This document shows, piece by piece, positions 53,790 through 63,666 of a DNA stretch of 64,000 nucleotides (positions are counted from its first letter, which is position 1; every line of letters starts with the position of its first letter). The stretch spans positions 2,650,631 through 2,714,630 of the forward strand of contig NZ_JAVAIM010000001.1 of assembly GCF_030717945.1 (NCBI RefSeq), in the 5' to 3' direction. The notes under the pieces were generated by a model. The model was not told where the DNA came from and did not search any database. It saw nothing but the letters and a program-made list of their open reading frames with translations. The position numbers and the translations under genes are program-made. This stretch comes from Qipengyuania profundimaris. Lineage in GTDB: Bacteria; Pseudomonadota; Alphaproteobacteria; Sphingomonadales; Sphingomonadaceae.

Positions 53790-54683
53790 ATGCGCCAATT
53801 TGCCAAGCCAGCTCTTGAGATGGTTGATTCCATGCGGTCCGCTGCGGCGGGTGATCCGATGCGCGCTATTGCTTTCGGCGGGGCACCCGGATCGAATTCG
53901 CACCAGGCGGCGATGCAGTTCGCGCCCGAGGCGCTGCCGCTGCCCTGTTTCAGCTTCGAAGATGCGCTGGAAGCGGTCGACAGCGGCCGTGCGGGCTGCG
54001 CAATGATCCCGATCGAGAATTCGCAGCACGGGCGCGTGGCCGATATCCACTTCCTGCTCCCCGAAAGCGGCCTCAATATCGTTGCGGAGCATTTTATGCG
54101 CATCACCCACGCGCTCATGGCGCTGGGCGAGGGGCCGTTCGAGGCGGCCTACAGCCATCCGCAGGCGCTTGGACAGTCGCGCCAGTTTTTGGCCGAACGC
54201 GAGATCGTGGGGCTCAGCCATGCCGACACAGCCGGCGCGGCTGCCTTCGTGGCGGAAAGCGGGAACCCGTTCATCGCCGCGCTCGCCCCACCGCTGGCGG
54301 CCGATCTCTACGGCCTGAAGATCATCGAGGACGAGGTCGAGGACGCGCATGACAACACGACCCGCTTCGTCGTGCTCGCGAAGGAACCGCTCGACGCCGC
54401 GACGCTGGTCGGGACGTCGGCAATGACGACCTTCATCTTCGAGGTGAAGAACATCCCGGCCGCGCTCTACAAGGCGCTGGGCTGTTTCGCGACCAACGGC
54501 GTCAACATGACCAAGCTGGAAAGCTACCAGAAGGGCGCCAGCTTCGCCGCCACCCAGTTTTTTGCCGACATAGAGGGGGTTCCGGGCAATCCACGCGTCG
54601 ATACCGCGCTGGAGGAGCTTGCCTTTCAGACGAACCAGGTCCGCCTGCTCGGTAGCTACCCTCAAGCAAGGAAGCGCGGCTAA
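53790..54683 (+). CDS. pheA: prephenate dehydratase PheA
   Basis: The 297-residue enzyme converts prephenate to phenylpyruvate in phenylalanine synthesis. It has IAFGGAPGSNSHQAA at the N-terminus, the catalytic Thr-Arg-Phe in DNTTRFVVLAK, and a regulatory ACT domain with LESYQKGASF. ATG 53790 gives an N-terminal helix as in related sphingomonad proteins; ATG 53859 is an alternative. It is divergent from the cytochrome c gene. Confidence 0.93.
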   Translation: MRQFAKPALEMVDSMRSAAAGDPMRAIAFGGAPGSNSHQAAMQFAPEALPLPCFSFEDALEAVDSGRAGCAMIPIENSQHGRVADIHFLLPESGLNIVAEHFMRITHALMALGEGPFEAAYSHPQALGQSRQFLAEREIVGLSHADTAGAAAFVAESGNPFIAALAPPLAADLYGLKIIEDEVEDAHDNTTRFVVLAKEPLDAATLVGTSAMTTFIFEVKNIPAALYKALGCFATNGVNMTKLESYQKGASFAATQFFADIEGVPGNPRVDTALEELAFQTNQVRLLGSYPQARKRG

Positions 54684-54841
54684 CGGAAGCCCGCCGAGCG
54701 AAAATCTTTCGGCGAGTCGTTTCTGAAGTTCGACGGGTCGAACGAAAAACATCCAGACTCTGAAAATAAACGGGAACCTTTTCCTTTCAGGCCCTTTTCC
54801 TTCTCGCATTTATTCGTTCGAATAATGATGAGGGATTCACT

Positions 54842-55933
54842 ATGCGCAAGCCAATAATTGTTGCGGCGATCTGCTCTACAGCACTCGCCACGCCTGCCAT
54901 CGCTCGTGATGGACAGACCTATGTCGAACTCGGCTTCGGCCCGCTGATCGCGGAAGATATCGACGTTCGCGAAATCGCTCCGAATACCGGTAGCCCGGCA
55001 ACCTTGGAGCCTGACGACTTCGGTTACGACGGTGCGATCATCGTCGGTCACGACTTCGGCCAGTTCCGCACGGAAGTCGAAGCCGCCTATCGCAACACCG
55101 ATTTCGACGCCTTGCAGGCCGGTGGTGCCACCTTCGACGGTGGCCTTATCGACGGCGACGTCTCCACGCTGAGCTTCATGGGCAACATCCTCGCGGACTT
55201 CGGTCCAGACGATGGCGTCCAGTTCTTCTTCGGCGTCGGCGGCGGTGCCGCCAAGCTCGACCCGCGCCTGACGCTCGCCGCTGCTCCGGTAATCGACGGC
55301 AGCGACTGGGAGTTCGCATGGCAGGGCATCGCCGGCGTGCGCGCTCCGCTTACCGACACGATCGATGTCGCGTTGCGTTATCGCTACTATCATATCGACG
55401 ATTTCACCGCTGGCGGCGAGAACGGCTCCAGCGCGTGGAAGGGCGATTTCACCACCCATTCGGTGCTCGGCTCGATCGCGTTCAACTTCGGTGGCGCAAC
55501 CCCGCCGCCGCCTCCGCCGCCCCCGCCGCCGCCTCCCCCGCCGCCCCCGCCTCCGCCGCCGCCCCCGCCGCCGGAAGCACCCTGTGCGACGGGTCCGTAC
55601 ATCGTCTTCTTCAACTGGGACGAATCGACGATCACGCCGGAAGCGGCATCGATCCTCGACAATGCGGTTTCGGCTTACACCAACTGCGGCACGGCAGCGG
55701 TCATGCTGGCAGGTCACACCGACACCTCGGGTTCGGCGGCCTACAACATGGGTCTGGCAGAACGTCGTAACGACTCGGTTCGCGACTATCTGACCAGCCG
55801 CGGCGTACCGGGTGGCCGGATCACCAGCGAAGCGTTCGGTGAGAACCAGCTCCGCGTTCCGACCGCCGACGGCGTCCGCGAACTGCAGAACCGTCGCGTG
55901 GAAATCACCTACGGTCCGGGTTCGGGCATGTAA
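54842..55933 (+). CDS. OmpA-family outer-membrane protein with a 24-proline linker
   Basis: The 363-residue protein has a signal peptide (MRKPIIVAAICSTALATPAIA) and an N-terminal beta-barrel of about 200 residues. A linker of 24 consecutive Pro residues (codons 55502-55573) follows, and then a C-terminal OmpA peptidoglycan-binding domain (LAGHTDTSGSAAYNMGLAER, NRRVEITYG). It should tie the outer membrane to the cell wall. A strong terminator follows. Confidence 0.95.
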   Translation: MRKPIIVAAICSTALATPAIARDGQTYVELGFGPLIAEDIDVREIAPNTGSPATLEPDDFGYDGAIIVGHDFGQFRTEVEAAYRNTDFDALQAGGATFDGGLIDGDVSTLSFMGNILADFGPDDGVQFFFGVGGGAAKLDPRLTLAAAPVIDGSDWEFAWQGIAGVRAPLTDTIDVALRYRYYHIDDFTAGGENGSSAWKGDFTTHSVLGSIAFNFGGATPPPPPPPPPPPPPPPPPPPPPPPPEAPCATGPYIVFFNWDESTITPEAASILDNAVSAYTNCGTAAVMLAGHTDTSGSAAYNMGLAERRNDSVRDYLTSRGVPGGRITSEAFGENQLRVPTADGVRELQNRRVEITYGPGSGM

Positions 55934-55966
55934 TCAGGGTTTTCGCCCCAAAGCGAAAACACCGAG

Positions 55967-55997
55967 AGGGGACCGGAGCGATCCGGTCCCCTTTTTT
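55967..55997 (+). terminator. rho-independent terminator after the OmpA gene
   Basis: AGGGGACCGGA (55967-55977) pairs with TCCGGTCCCCT (55982-55992) around a GCGA loop, followed by a run of T to 55997. Confidence 0.92.
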
Positions 55998-56059
55998 GTG
56001 CTCTATCTGGAAGCTGCTTGTGATCCGGTAGCCCGCCACCGGGCTAGACGGCAGACGCG

Positions 56060-57115
56060 CTACTCTTCGTCAGCGTAGATCGCGACCTCGCTCTCGCCGG
56101 TGCTTGTCGCCCGTCCGCGATACATCCCCGCGGTGTTCATAGCATAGAGCGCGTGGCCTTCGGGCGTTAGGACGATTACCCCACCATCACCTCCAAGCTG
56201 GCCAACATCTGCGATCACTGCGTCGATTTCCTGTTGGCTTTCAGCGTCAGTCAGTTCGACGCCTTCATCGAACGGCGCTCCACCGCGGATTTGCGAGCGG
56301 AACGTTAGTCGCGTGCAAATATCCTTCGCCACCCCCAAGCGGATGAAAAACTCGCCCCATCCCGTCGCCGAGACCGCGCAGGCGCGATTGTCTGCATAGG
56401 TGCCCGCCCCGATGATCGGCGCGTCGCCGATGCGGCCCCAGCGCTTGCCGGTCATCCCGCCGGTCGAAGTGCCCGCGGCCAAGTTGCCGTCCCGGTCCAG
56501 CGCAACTGCGCCGACCGTGCCGAACTTGATATCGACATCGAGCGCGGAGAGCTTGTCCGCCTTCATCCGCTCCAGCGCCTCGCGCCGCGCCTCGGTATCG
56601 AACCATTCGGGCGGCATAGTCTCGATACCTTGTTCGGCGGCGAACTGCTCCGCCCCCTCGCCTGCCAGCATCACATGCGGGCTGTCGGTCATCACCTTGC
56701 GCGCGAGCAGGATCGGATGGCGAATGCCGGTAACGCCCGCCACCGCGCCGGCATCGCGGTCCCGCCCGTCCATGATCGAGGCGTCGAGCTCGTGCTCCCC
56801 CTCCCAGGTATAGACCGCGCCGCGCCCGGCGTTGAATTTCGGATCGTCCTCCATCAGCAGGATTGCCGCCTCGATCGCATCGAGCGCGCTGCCGCCCTCG
56901 GCCAGAACCTTCGCACCGGCGTCGAGCGCGGCCTTCAGGGCGGCGCGATAGGCCGCGTCGCGCTCTGCCGTCATGTCTTCGCGCCGGATGGTTCCCGCCC
57001 CGCCGTGAATGGCGATCGACCAGCGCGGTGCCTCCTCCTGCGCACCGGCAGGCGCAGCGACGGCGATGGCGAAGAGGGCGGCGGTGCCGGTGACGGCTCT
57101 GGTCAGTTTGTGCAT
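56060..57115 (-). CDS. secreted isoaspartyl peptidase/L-asparaginase
   Basis: This 351-residue N-terminal-nucleophile hydrolase has a signal peptide (AVTGTAALFAIAVAAPAGAQ). The conserved HGGAGTIRR lies near the start, and the cleavage-site Thr is in FGTVGAVALDRDGNLAAGTS. Self-cleavage before that Thr makes alpha and beta subunits. It acts on isoaspartyl peptides or asparagine, probably in the periplasm. Confidence 0.94.
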   Translation of the reverse strand: MHKLTRAVTGTAALFAIAVAAPAGAQEEAPRWSIAIHGGAGTIRREDMTAERDAAYRAALKAALDAGAKVLAEGGSALDAIEAAILLMEDDPKFNAGRGAVYTWEGEHELDASIMDGRDRDAGAVAGVTGIRHPILLARKVMTDSPHVMLAGEGAEQFAAEQGIETMPPEWFDTEARREALERMKADKLSALDVDIKFGTVGAVALDRDGNLAAGTSTGGMTGKRWGRIGDAPIIGAGTYADNRACAVSATGWGEFFIRLGVAKDICTRLTFRSQIRGGAPFDEGVELTDAESQQEIDAVIADVGQLGGDGGVIVLTPEGHALYAMNTAGMYRGRATSTGESEVAIYADEE

Positions 57116-57224
57116 CTTACGGGCTTAGCATGCGGAGTTGTCCACCCGCCAGAGCTCCCGATTTTGTAAAGATGCCACAACATGTTAGGCTGTCATCGCG
57201 AGGGGGAAACTGGGGAGAAATTCA

Positions 57225-58475
57225 ATGCGTATCGGGAATTACCGGTTCGATCAGGAGGTGGCGATGAACGTCATCGAGAAGGTCGGGCTCGCACTTATCG
57301 TGCTGGTCATTACCTGGCTGGCCGCGAAGGCCGCCAAATGGGCCTTTGCCAAGCTGGTCGACAATATCTCATTCTTCCAGCGGCACACAGGTAGCGGGAC
57401 ATCGCTGGGCGAAAGCCTCGGCAAGATCGTCAGCCTGCTTATCTGGCTGTTCGGCTTGCTGGTCATCCTACAGATCCTCGGCCTCGGGGCGGTTGCCGGA
57501 CCGGTGGACAGCCTGCTGGAAAATATCGTCGATTTCATCCCCAACCTAATCGGTGCGGGGCTGATCTTCTTCATCGGCATGATGGTGGCACGGATCGTGC
57601 GCGACCTGATCATGACGACGTTGCAGACCGTCGATTTCGACAAATGGGCCAATCGCGGCGGCGTGGACAGCGTCACGGGCAACAGCGCCATCAGCAAGAC
57701 CATCGCGACGATCGTTTATGCGATCATCGTGATATTCGTGTCGATCATGGCGCTCGAAGCATTGAGCATCGATAGCATCAGCGGCCCGGCCAGCTCCATG
57801 CTGCAACTGATCTTCAACGCCATTCCCAACATCATCGCCGCAGCGATCCTGCTGGGCATCGGCTATCTGATCAGCCGCTTCGTCGTTCAGGTGCTCAAGG
57901 AAGTGCTGCCCGGCCTCGGCGTCGATCGGGCGCTGGCGGAAACCGGCATGGTGGGTGAAGGCACGACCGCATCGGGCATCATCGCCCGTGTGGTGCAGGT
58001 GGCGATCATCTTGTTCTTCGCCATCGCCGCAACGCGCCTGCTGGGCTTTCCCGAGCTGACCGCGATCCTCGACCAGGTGCTCGAACTGGGCGGCCGGGTG
58101 ATCTTCGGCGCAGTCGTGATCGCCTTCGGCTTCTTCATTGCCAATCTCCTCGCCCGCCTGATCTCGGGTGACGGGGAGAACGCGACGGCAGCCACAATCG
58201 TGCGCTGGGCGACGATCATCCTGTTCGTGTTCATGGGCCTGCAGTTTACCGGCATTGGTGGCATGATCCCGGCCAATGCGCTGACGATCCTGATCGCCGG
58301 TGTGGCGGTGGCCGGCGCCCTCGCCTTCGGCCTTGGCGGCCGCGATTGGGCGGCGCGCAAGCTCGATCAGATGGACAGCGATCTCGGCGGAGGCGGCTCG
58401 CCCGCAGCACCGAAGCCGAAGCGCAGCCGCAAGGCCGCGCCCAGGGCAGAGGATCCCCTGCCCCCGGGCGCCTGA
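57225..58475 (+). CDS. MscS-type conserved TM-helix channel protein
   Basis: The 416-residue protein is made of repeated MscS-type membrane-helix segments (pattern IPNLIGAGLIFFIGMMVARIV, then IPNIIAAAILLGIGYLISRFV, then VIFGAVVIAFGFFIANLLA). It has no obvious soluble MscS beta domain. The C-terminal tail is Pro/Lys/Arg-rich. It is probably a mechanosensitive or related small-conductance channel. ATG 57225 follows GGGGAG. Confidence 0.85.
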   Translation: MRIGNYRFDQEVAMNVIEKVGLALIVLVITWLAAKAAKWAFAKLVDNISFFQRHTGSGTSLGESLGKIVSLLIWLFGLLVILQILGLGAVAGPVDSLLENIVDFIPNLIGAGLIFFIGMMVARIVRDLIMTTLQTVDFDKWANRGGVDSVTGNSAISKTIATIVYAIIVIFVSIMALEALSIDSISGPASSMLQLIFNAIPNIIAAAILLGIGYLISRFVVQVLKEVLPGLGVDRALAETGMVGEGTTASGIIARVVQVAIILFFAIAATRLLGFPELTAILDQVLELGGRVIFGAVVIAFGFFIANLLARLISGDGENATAATIVRWATIILFVFMGLQFTGIGGMIPANALTILIAGVAVAGALAFGLGGRDWAARKLDQMDSDLGGGGSPAAPKPKRSRKAAPRAEDPLPPGA

Positions 58476-58496
58476 TCGCCAAGCGAACCCAATGAA

Positions 58497-58534
58497 CGGG
58501 GCGCGGGAATTTCTAATCCCGCGCCCCGTTTTTC
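58497..58534 (+). terminator. rho-independent terminator after the MscS-type gene
   Basis: ACGGGGCGCGGGA (58497-58509) pairs with TCCCGCGCCCCGT (58518-58530), followed by TTTT. Confidence 0.92.
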
Positions 58535-58574
58535 GTGTTAGGTCACCTGCCTAGAGATACGAGGAGAGAGCGGC

Positions 58575-59537
58575 ATGAGCGAATTCGGGTTTTCCAGCAC
58601 GGCGGACGAGGTCCTCGAAGGCAAGGATTTGTCGGGGCGCACGGCGCTGATCACGGGTGGCTATTCCGGCCTCGGCAAGGAGACCGCAAGGGCGATGGCG
58701 GCCAGGGGCGCGCATATCATCCTGTCGGGCCGCGACGCGACGAAGCTCGACCATGCCGCGCGAGAGATCGCCGATGCGACCGGCGCGAAAGTCGAAACCC
58801 TCGTCTGCGACCTGGCCTCGCTCGACAGTGTGCGCAAAGCCGCGAAAGAAGCGAACGAACGCTTCGACAAGATCGACCTGCTGATCAACAATGCCGGGGT
58901 CATGGCTCCGCCGCTGGAGCGGACCGAGGAAGGCTTCGAACTGCAGTTCGGCACCAACCACGTGGGCCACTTCCTGCTCACCAACCTGCTGATGCCGCTG
59001 GTCGAGAAGGGCGATCGCCCGCGGATCGTCAACCTTTCCAGCCGCGGCCACCATTTCGACCACGTCCATTTCGACGACCCGAATTATCAGGGGCGCGATT
59101 ACGAAAAGTGGACGGCTTACGGTCAGTCCAAGACCGCCAACATTCTGTTTTCCGTCGGGCTCGAGCAGCGGCTCGGCGACAAGGGCGTGCATGCCTATGC
59201 GCTGCATCCGGGCGGCATCCAGACCAATCTCGGCCGCCACATGACCGAAGAAGACATGGCCTGGATGATGAACCGCATCAAGAAGATGGCGGAGAAGAGC
59301 GGCGAGGAGCCGCAGGGCTTCAAGACCATCCCGCAGGGCGCGGCGACCACTTGCTGGGTCGCCACCACAGACGAGCTGGAAGGCGCGGGCGGCGTCTATT
59401 GCGAGGATTGCCATGTCGCCAATCAGGACGACGAGGATACGACCGGTGGGGTGAAGAGCTACGCCATCGATCGCGATAATGCGGAAAGGCTTTGGGCCAT
59501 GAGCGAGGAGATGGTCGGCGAGACATTCGCCTACTGA
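58575..59537 (+). CDS. SDR-family oxidoreductase, retinol-dehydrogenase-like
   Basis: The 320-residue SDR has TGGYSGLGKETARAM for the cofactor, LLINNAGVMAPP, and the catalytic Ser in IVNLSSRGHHFDH and Tyr-x3-Lys in TAYGQSKTAN. Overall it looks like the protochlorophyllide/retinol dehydrogenase type. It has an unusual insert near the C-terminus (YCEDCHVANQDDEDTTGG). The substrate is unknown. Confidence 0.9.
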   Translation: MSEFGFSSTADEVLEGKDLSGRTALITGGYSGLGKETARAMAARGAHIILSGRDATKLDHAAREIADATGAKVETLVCDLASLDSVRKAAKEANERFDKIDLLINNAGVMAPPLERTEEGFELQFGTNHVGHFLLTNLLMPLVEKGDRPRIVNLSSRGHHFDHVHFDDPNYQGRDYEKWTAYGQSKTANILFSVGLEQRLGDKGVHAYALHPGGIQTNLGRHMTEEDMAWMMNRIKKMAEKSGEEPQGFKTIPQGAATTCWVATTDELEGAGGVYCEDCHVANQDDEDTTGGVKSYAIDRDNAERLWAMSEEMVGETFAY

Positions 59538-59626
59538 ATTTTTCGCGGATCCTGTAACCCGGCCCTGCTTAGCTGCGAACAACCTGACCACCGCGCATTG
59601 CAATGTGCGGGGGAAAGGAGCGGGCG

Positions 59627-60157
59627 ATGATCGCCGACGAAGCCAGCCTCGCGCATCTCATGCGCGCCTCGCAAAAGGGCGATCGCGGTGCCTATCGCGT
59701 CCTGCTGTCCGAGGTGCAGATGTGGCTGGAACGTTATTTCCGCCGCCGCGTGGCATCATCCCAGCTCGACGATCTGGTGCAGGAGGTCCTCATGGCAGTG
59801 CACAACAAGCGTGCCACCTGGGATCCCGACCGCGCCTTCCTCCCGTGGCTCGCTGCCATCGCACGTTATCGCTGGGTCGATCATCTGCGCAAGGTTTATC
59901 GCAATGCCGAGGACGAGCTGGGCGACTGGGACGCCGCCGAGGGCAGCGACGAAGAGACGGTGATGGCGCGGATGAGCCTCGAACGATTGTTCGTGCATCT
60001 GCCCGACAAGCAGAGCGAAGTCATCGAACTCGTCAAGATCGAAGGGCTTTCCATCGCGGAAGCTGCCCAGAAAACCGGCCAAAGCGAAAGCCTGGTCAAG
60101 GTGAATATCCATCGCGGACTGAAGAAGCTGTCCGCACTGGTAGAGAAAGCAGAATGA
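59627..60157 (+). CDS. ECF-family RNA polymerase sigma factor
   Basis: The 176-residue sigma factor has region 2 (LDDLVQEVLMAVHNKRATWD) and region 4 (LPDKQSEVIELVKIEGLSIA, then ESLVKVNIHRGLKKL). It resembles SigF-type ECF factors paired with NrsF proteins in alphaproteobacteria. The next gene overlaps its stop and encodes the likely anti-sigma factor. ATG 59627 is chosen behind GGAGCGGGCG. Confidence 0.9.
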   Translation: MIADEASLAHLMRASQKGDRGAYRVLLSEVQMWLERYFRRRVASSQLDDLVQEVLMAVHNKRATWDPDRAFLPWLAAIARYRWVDHLRKVYRNAEDELGDWDAAEGSDEETVMARMSLERLFVHLPDKQSEVIELVKIEGLSIAEAAQKTGQSESLVKVNIHRGLKKLSALVEKAE

Positions 60158-60801
60158 GTATGAATCGGGTTAGCAATTCCCTCCTTGACGATCTGGCAGC
60201 GGACCTCGCGCCGGTGCAGCCGATCCGCCAGTGGCAGGGCATTTCTCTCGTTGTCGTTTCCGCGCTTGTCACTGTCGGCTTGGTCGACCTTGCCGAAGGG
60301 CTTTGGCACGGTATGCTGACAGGTGAGGCCAATCCGCTTTTCTTTCTGACATACGGGATGCTGGGCCTCTTGGCCGCAGCCTCGGCACTTGCGGTGTTGC
60401 GTATGGCTCAGCCGCGCATCGGCAACACGCAGGATGGCGCACGCTGGTCCTTCGCCATGCTTGGCCTTCTGCCAACGACCGCACTCGTTTCACTGGCTGT
60501 CGGAGGATCCTTTGCGCAACTCGTCGACGACCCTTATGGATTTGAATGCTTCGCTTGGTCGACCGGCCTCGGCTTGCTCAGTGCAGCGGCAATGGTCCTG
60601 TGGCTGCGCAGGGGCGCGCCTGTTTCACTGAATGCCGCAGGTACATTCACTGGCGTAGCCGCCGGTGCCATCGGCAGCGTCTCGCTCGGCCTCGCCTGCC
60701 CGATCGATACTCTGCCCCATCTGGGGGTGTGGCATGTCCTGCCGGTAGTGGTAGCCGCCTTGCTCGGTCGCCTGATCGTCCCGACGCTCGTGCGGTGGTA
60801 A
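60154..60801 (+). CDS. NrsF-family (DUF1109) anti-sigma factor
   Basis: The 215-residue polytopic protein has about six membrane helices and the family ending LPHLGVWHVLPVVVAALLGR. The two Cys in GFECFAW and LACPIDT suit redox or metal sensing known for this family. It overlaps the sigma gene as ATGA, so the two are made together. Confidence 0.85.
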   Translation: MSMNRVSNSLLDDLAADLAPVQPIRQWQGISLVVVSALVTVGLVDLAEGLWHGMLTGEANPLFFLTYGMLGLLAAASALAVLRMAQPRIGNTQDGARWSFAMLGLLPTTALVSLAVGGSFAQLVDDPYGFECFAWSTGLGLLSAAAMVLWLRRGAPVSLNAAGTFTGVAAGAIGSVSLGLACPIDTLPHLGVWHVLPVVVAALLGRLIVPTLVRW

Positions 60802-60802
60802 T

Positions 60803-61804
60803 CTAGAGCCACCGCAAGCGGCGGAAGATCACGATCAGCGCGACGAAGACGAACAGGCACAGCGCCACGACTGCCCAGAAGGCATCGGGATCGTCCATCC
60901 CCGGCATGCCGCCAACGTTGATGCCGAGCAGGCCGGTAAGGAAGCCGAGCGGCAGGAAGATACCGGCCACGATGGTCAGCATGTAGGTCGCGTGTTCGCT
61001 CGACGCGAGGCTGCGGGCGCGGATCTCGTCCTGCAGCACCAGCGCGCTTTCCTTGCTGATGTCGATATCGTCGAGATAGCGGCGCAGGCGCGCGATACTC
61101 TCGGCGATCTCGCGGCGGTCGTGATCCTCGAACCAGTAGGGGGCATCCCGACTGATCTGCTCCAGCGCCTCGTGCTGCGGCGCCATGTGGCGCTTGAGGC
61201 CGAGGCAGTTGCGGCGGATGGTGGAGATCTGCTTGAGCATGCGCTCGGCGTGCTCCTCCGGATCGTCATGCTCCAGCTCGTCGAGCACGGCGTTCATATC
61301 GACGATCGACTGGCTCATCCGGGTAATCAGCAGTTCTGCCAGCAGCGTGATCGTCGCCCCCGCATCGGGCGGTCCATTGCCGCGGTCGAGCATGGCGACC
61401 ACCTCGCGCGGCGTTTGCAGCGGATGGCGGCGCAGCGTGATCAACCGCCGCCCATCGCACCATACCTGCATGGAGATCATGTCTTCGGGCTGTGCGCCGG
61501 GATTGAAATTGATCCCGCGCAGGGTCGCCACCAGCGTCTCGCCTTCGGTAAAGGCACGCGGACGAGTGGCGTCACTGGTGAGCAGCTCTGCGGTAGGCTC
61601 GGGAATTTGCAACTCGCTCTCGAGCCAGTCCTGCACCCCGTCGCGATTGCGGCAGACGTGGAGCCACATGACCTCGCCCGGCGCCGCCGGTTGCCAGCCT
61701 TGTGCCTCCTCCCAGCCGATTTCGCGCGCGCCGCCCTGCCCGTCTAGCACGCGCCCGAACAGCAGCGGAGTCTCGGTCTGGGTGTCGTCGGTCGCTTCGC
61801 TCAT
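60803..61804 (-). CDS. zntB: CorA-family zinc transporter ZntB
   Basis: The 333-residue protein of the CorA/Mrs2/ZntB family has an acidic N-terminal domain and two C-terminal membrane helices, with the pore signature GINVGGMPG between them. It exports or imports zinc; the direction is debated in the family. It is divergent from ispG. Confidence 0.92.
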   Translation of the reverse strand: MSEATDDTQTETPLLFGRVLDGQGGAREIGWEEAQGWQPAAPGEVMWLHVCRNRDGVQDWLESELQIPEPTAELLTSDATRPRAFTEGETLVATLRGINFNPGAQPEDMISMQVWCDGRRLITLRRHPLQTPREVVAMLDRGNGPPDAGATITLLAELLITRMSQSIVDMNAVLDELEHDDPEEHAERMLKQISTIRRNCLGLKRHMAPQHEALEQISRDAPYWFEDHDRREIAESIARLRRYLDDIDISKESALVLQDEIRARSLASSEHATYMLTIVAGIFLPLGFLTGLLGINVGGMPGMDDPDAFWAVVALCLFVFVALIVIFRRLRWL

Positions 61805-61874
61805 ACGTGTGTCATGCCGCAGCGCGCGGCGCTTGTCATTGCCCCTTCATCATCGGCCCTCTATATCGACACCC

Positions 61875-63017
61875 ATGTCTTCCGTACGCCCTTGGCGCGA
61901 TATCGAGCGCCGCCAGTCCCGCCAGATCATGGTCGGCAACGTCCCCGTGGGTGGCGATGCGCCGATTACCGTGCAGACCATGACCAACACGCCGACCGAG
62001 GACGTGGGTGCCACGATCGACCAGATCCGCCGCTGCGAGGACGCGGGCGCGGACATCATCCGCGTGTCCTGCCCGACCGAGGAGTCGACCGCGAACTTCG
62101 ACCGCATCACCCGCGCGGCCAGCGTGCCGATCGTCGCGGATATCCATTTTCACTACAAGCGCGCGCTTGAGGCTGCCGACAAAGGCGCGGCCTGCTTGCG
62201 GATCAATCCGGGCAACATAGGCTCGTCCGAGCGCGTGGCGGAGGTCGTCCGCGCGGCCAAGGCCAATGGCTGCGCCATCCGCATCGGCGTGAATGCCGGC
62301 AGCCTCGAGAAAGACCTGCTGGAGAAATACGGCGAGCCCTGCCCCGAAGCGCTGATCGAAAGCGCGCTCGATCATATTAAGCTGCTGCAGGATCACGACT
62401 TTCACGAATACAAGGTAGCGGTGAAGGCGAGCGACGTGTTCCTGGCCGTGGCGGCCTATCACGGGCTGGCCGAGGCGGTCGATTGTCCCTTGCATCTCGG
62501 CATTACCGAAGCGGGCGGGCTGGTCGGCGGCACGGTCAAGAGCGCACTCGGCATCGGCAGCCTGCTGTGGGCCGGGATCGGCGACACGATCCGCGTCTCG
62601 CTTTCGGCCGAGCCGGAGCAGGAAGTGAAGGTCGGCTACGAAATCCTGAAGTCGCTCGGCTTGCGCACCCGCGGCGTGCGAGTGGTGTCATGCCCCAGTT
62701 GCTCGCGCCAGGGTTTCGACGTGATCCGCACGGTCGAAGCGCTGGAGAAGAGGCTGGAGCATATCAAGACGCCGATGAGCCTCTCGGTCCTCGGCTGCGT
62801 GGTGAACGGCCCCGGCGAGGCGCGCGAGACCGATATCGGCCTGACCGGCGGCGGCAGCGGCAAGCATATGGTCTATCTCTCGGGCGTTAAGGACCACCAT
62901 ATCGAGAGCGAGGACATGCTCGACCACATCGTGAAGCTGGTTGAGGAAAAGGCCGCGCTGATCGAGGCGGGCGATGCGATTGCCTTCGACCCGCATGCGA
63001 AGGAAGCGGCGGAATAA
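61875..63017 (+). CDS. ispG: 4-hydroxy-3-methylbut-2-enyl diphosphate synthase IspG
   Basis: IspG carries out the penultimate step of the MEP isoprenoid pathway. The 380-residue product has the iron-sulfur Cys residues in [11 protein letters not shown] and [13 protein letters not shown] and the N-terminal [22 protein letters not shown] 61875 gives the normal length. Confidence 0.97.
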   Translation: MSSVRPWRDIERRQSRQIMVGNVPVGGDAPITVQTMTNTPTEDVGATIDQIRRCEDAGADIIRVSCPTEESTANFDRITRAASVPIVADIHFHYKRALEAADKGAACLRINPGNIGSSERVAEVVRAAKANGCAIRIGVNAGSLEKDLLEKYGEPCPEALIESALDHIKLLQDHDFHEYKVAVKASDVFLAVAAYHGLAEAVDCPLHLGITEAGGLVGGTVKSALGIGSLLWAGIGDTIRVSLSAEPEQEVKVGYEILKSLGLRTRGVRVVSCPSCSRQGFDVIRTVEALEKRLEHIKTPMSLSVLGCVVNGPGEARETDIGLTGGGSGKHMVYLSGVKDHHIESEDMLDHIVKLVEEKAALIEAGDAIAFDPHAKEAAE

Positions 63018-63077
63018 CCCCCCCAGGCGACTGTTCGCTTTACCCGTTTTTAAGCTTGGCCTGCGACATTCGTTCGT

Positions 63078-63611
63078 ATGCGCGAAGCCCTCTTCTTTGC
63101 CGTAGCAGCCGGTTCTTTCGTCGCCATCGTGTGGGGCGGCACCGATGCTGACGCGTCTGCGGAAGGCGATGCGGCAGGGATCGCCGAGGCAAAGGCCGAA
63201 ATCGCGCAGGCCCAGGCCGACAAGAGCTATGCCGCCTGGACTTCAGGCGAAACGATCCTGCCGCGCGAAGGCGACGGGCATTTCTATGCCAGCGTAGCAG
63301 TCAACGGCACGCCGGTGAACTTCATGGTCGATACCGGTGCCAGTATGGTCGCCCTTACCGGCACAGATGCGCGCGCAGCTGGCCTGTACTGGAACGATGC
63401 CGATGTGCGCCCTGTGGCGCGAGGAGCGAGCGGACCGGTCTATGGCGTAAATGTCCAGCTCGACCATGTCTCGCTCGGCGGTCACGAGGCGAGCAATGTC
63501 CCCGGCGTCATCGTCCCCGAGGGCCTCGGCGTCTCTCTGCTCGGCCAGAGCTTCCTGCGCACTATCGAGCCGGTTCGTATCGAGAGCGACCGGATGGTGC
63601 TCGGCGGGTGA
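63078..63611 (+). CDS. retropepsin-like aspartic protease (TIGR02281 type)
   Basis: The 177-residue protein has an N-terminal hydrophobic segment and one aspartic-protease domain with MVDTGASMVALTGTDA. The DVRPVARGASGPVYG and SLLGQSFLRTI parts are also usual. It is a clan AA protease, probably periplasmic or membrane-anchored. The substrate is unknown. Confidence 0.9.
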   Translation: MREALFFAVAAGSFVAIVWGGTDADASAEGDAAGIAEAKAEIAQAQADKSYAAWTSGETILPREGDGHFYASVAVNGTPVNFMVDTGASMVALTGTDARAAGLYWNDADVRPVARGASGPVYGVNVQLDHVSLGGHEASNVPGVIVPEGLGVSLLGQSFLRTIEPVRIESDRMVLGG

Positions 63612-63666
63612 CGAACCGACGAATTGTTCATGGTGCCGTTATCGCGGCTCTGCTACATTCGGTCTG

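Noticed and set aside
53820-53850. Further copy of the dispersed repeat at the pheA start
   Set aside because: Only 11 bases (CCATGCGGTCC) match and they lie inside a probable coding sequence.
55390-55662. Poly-glycine frame opposite the poly-proline linker
   Set aside because: Direct complement of the proline codons, with no start signals.
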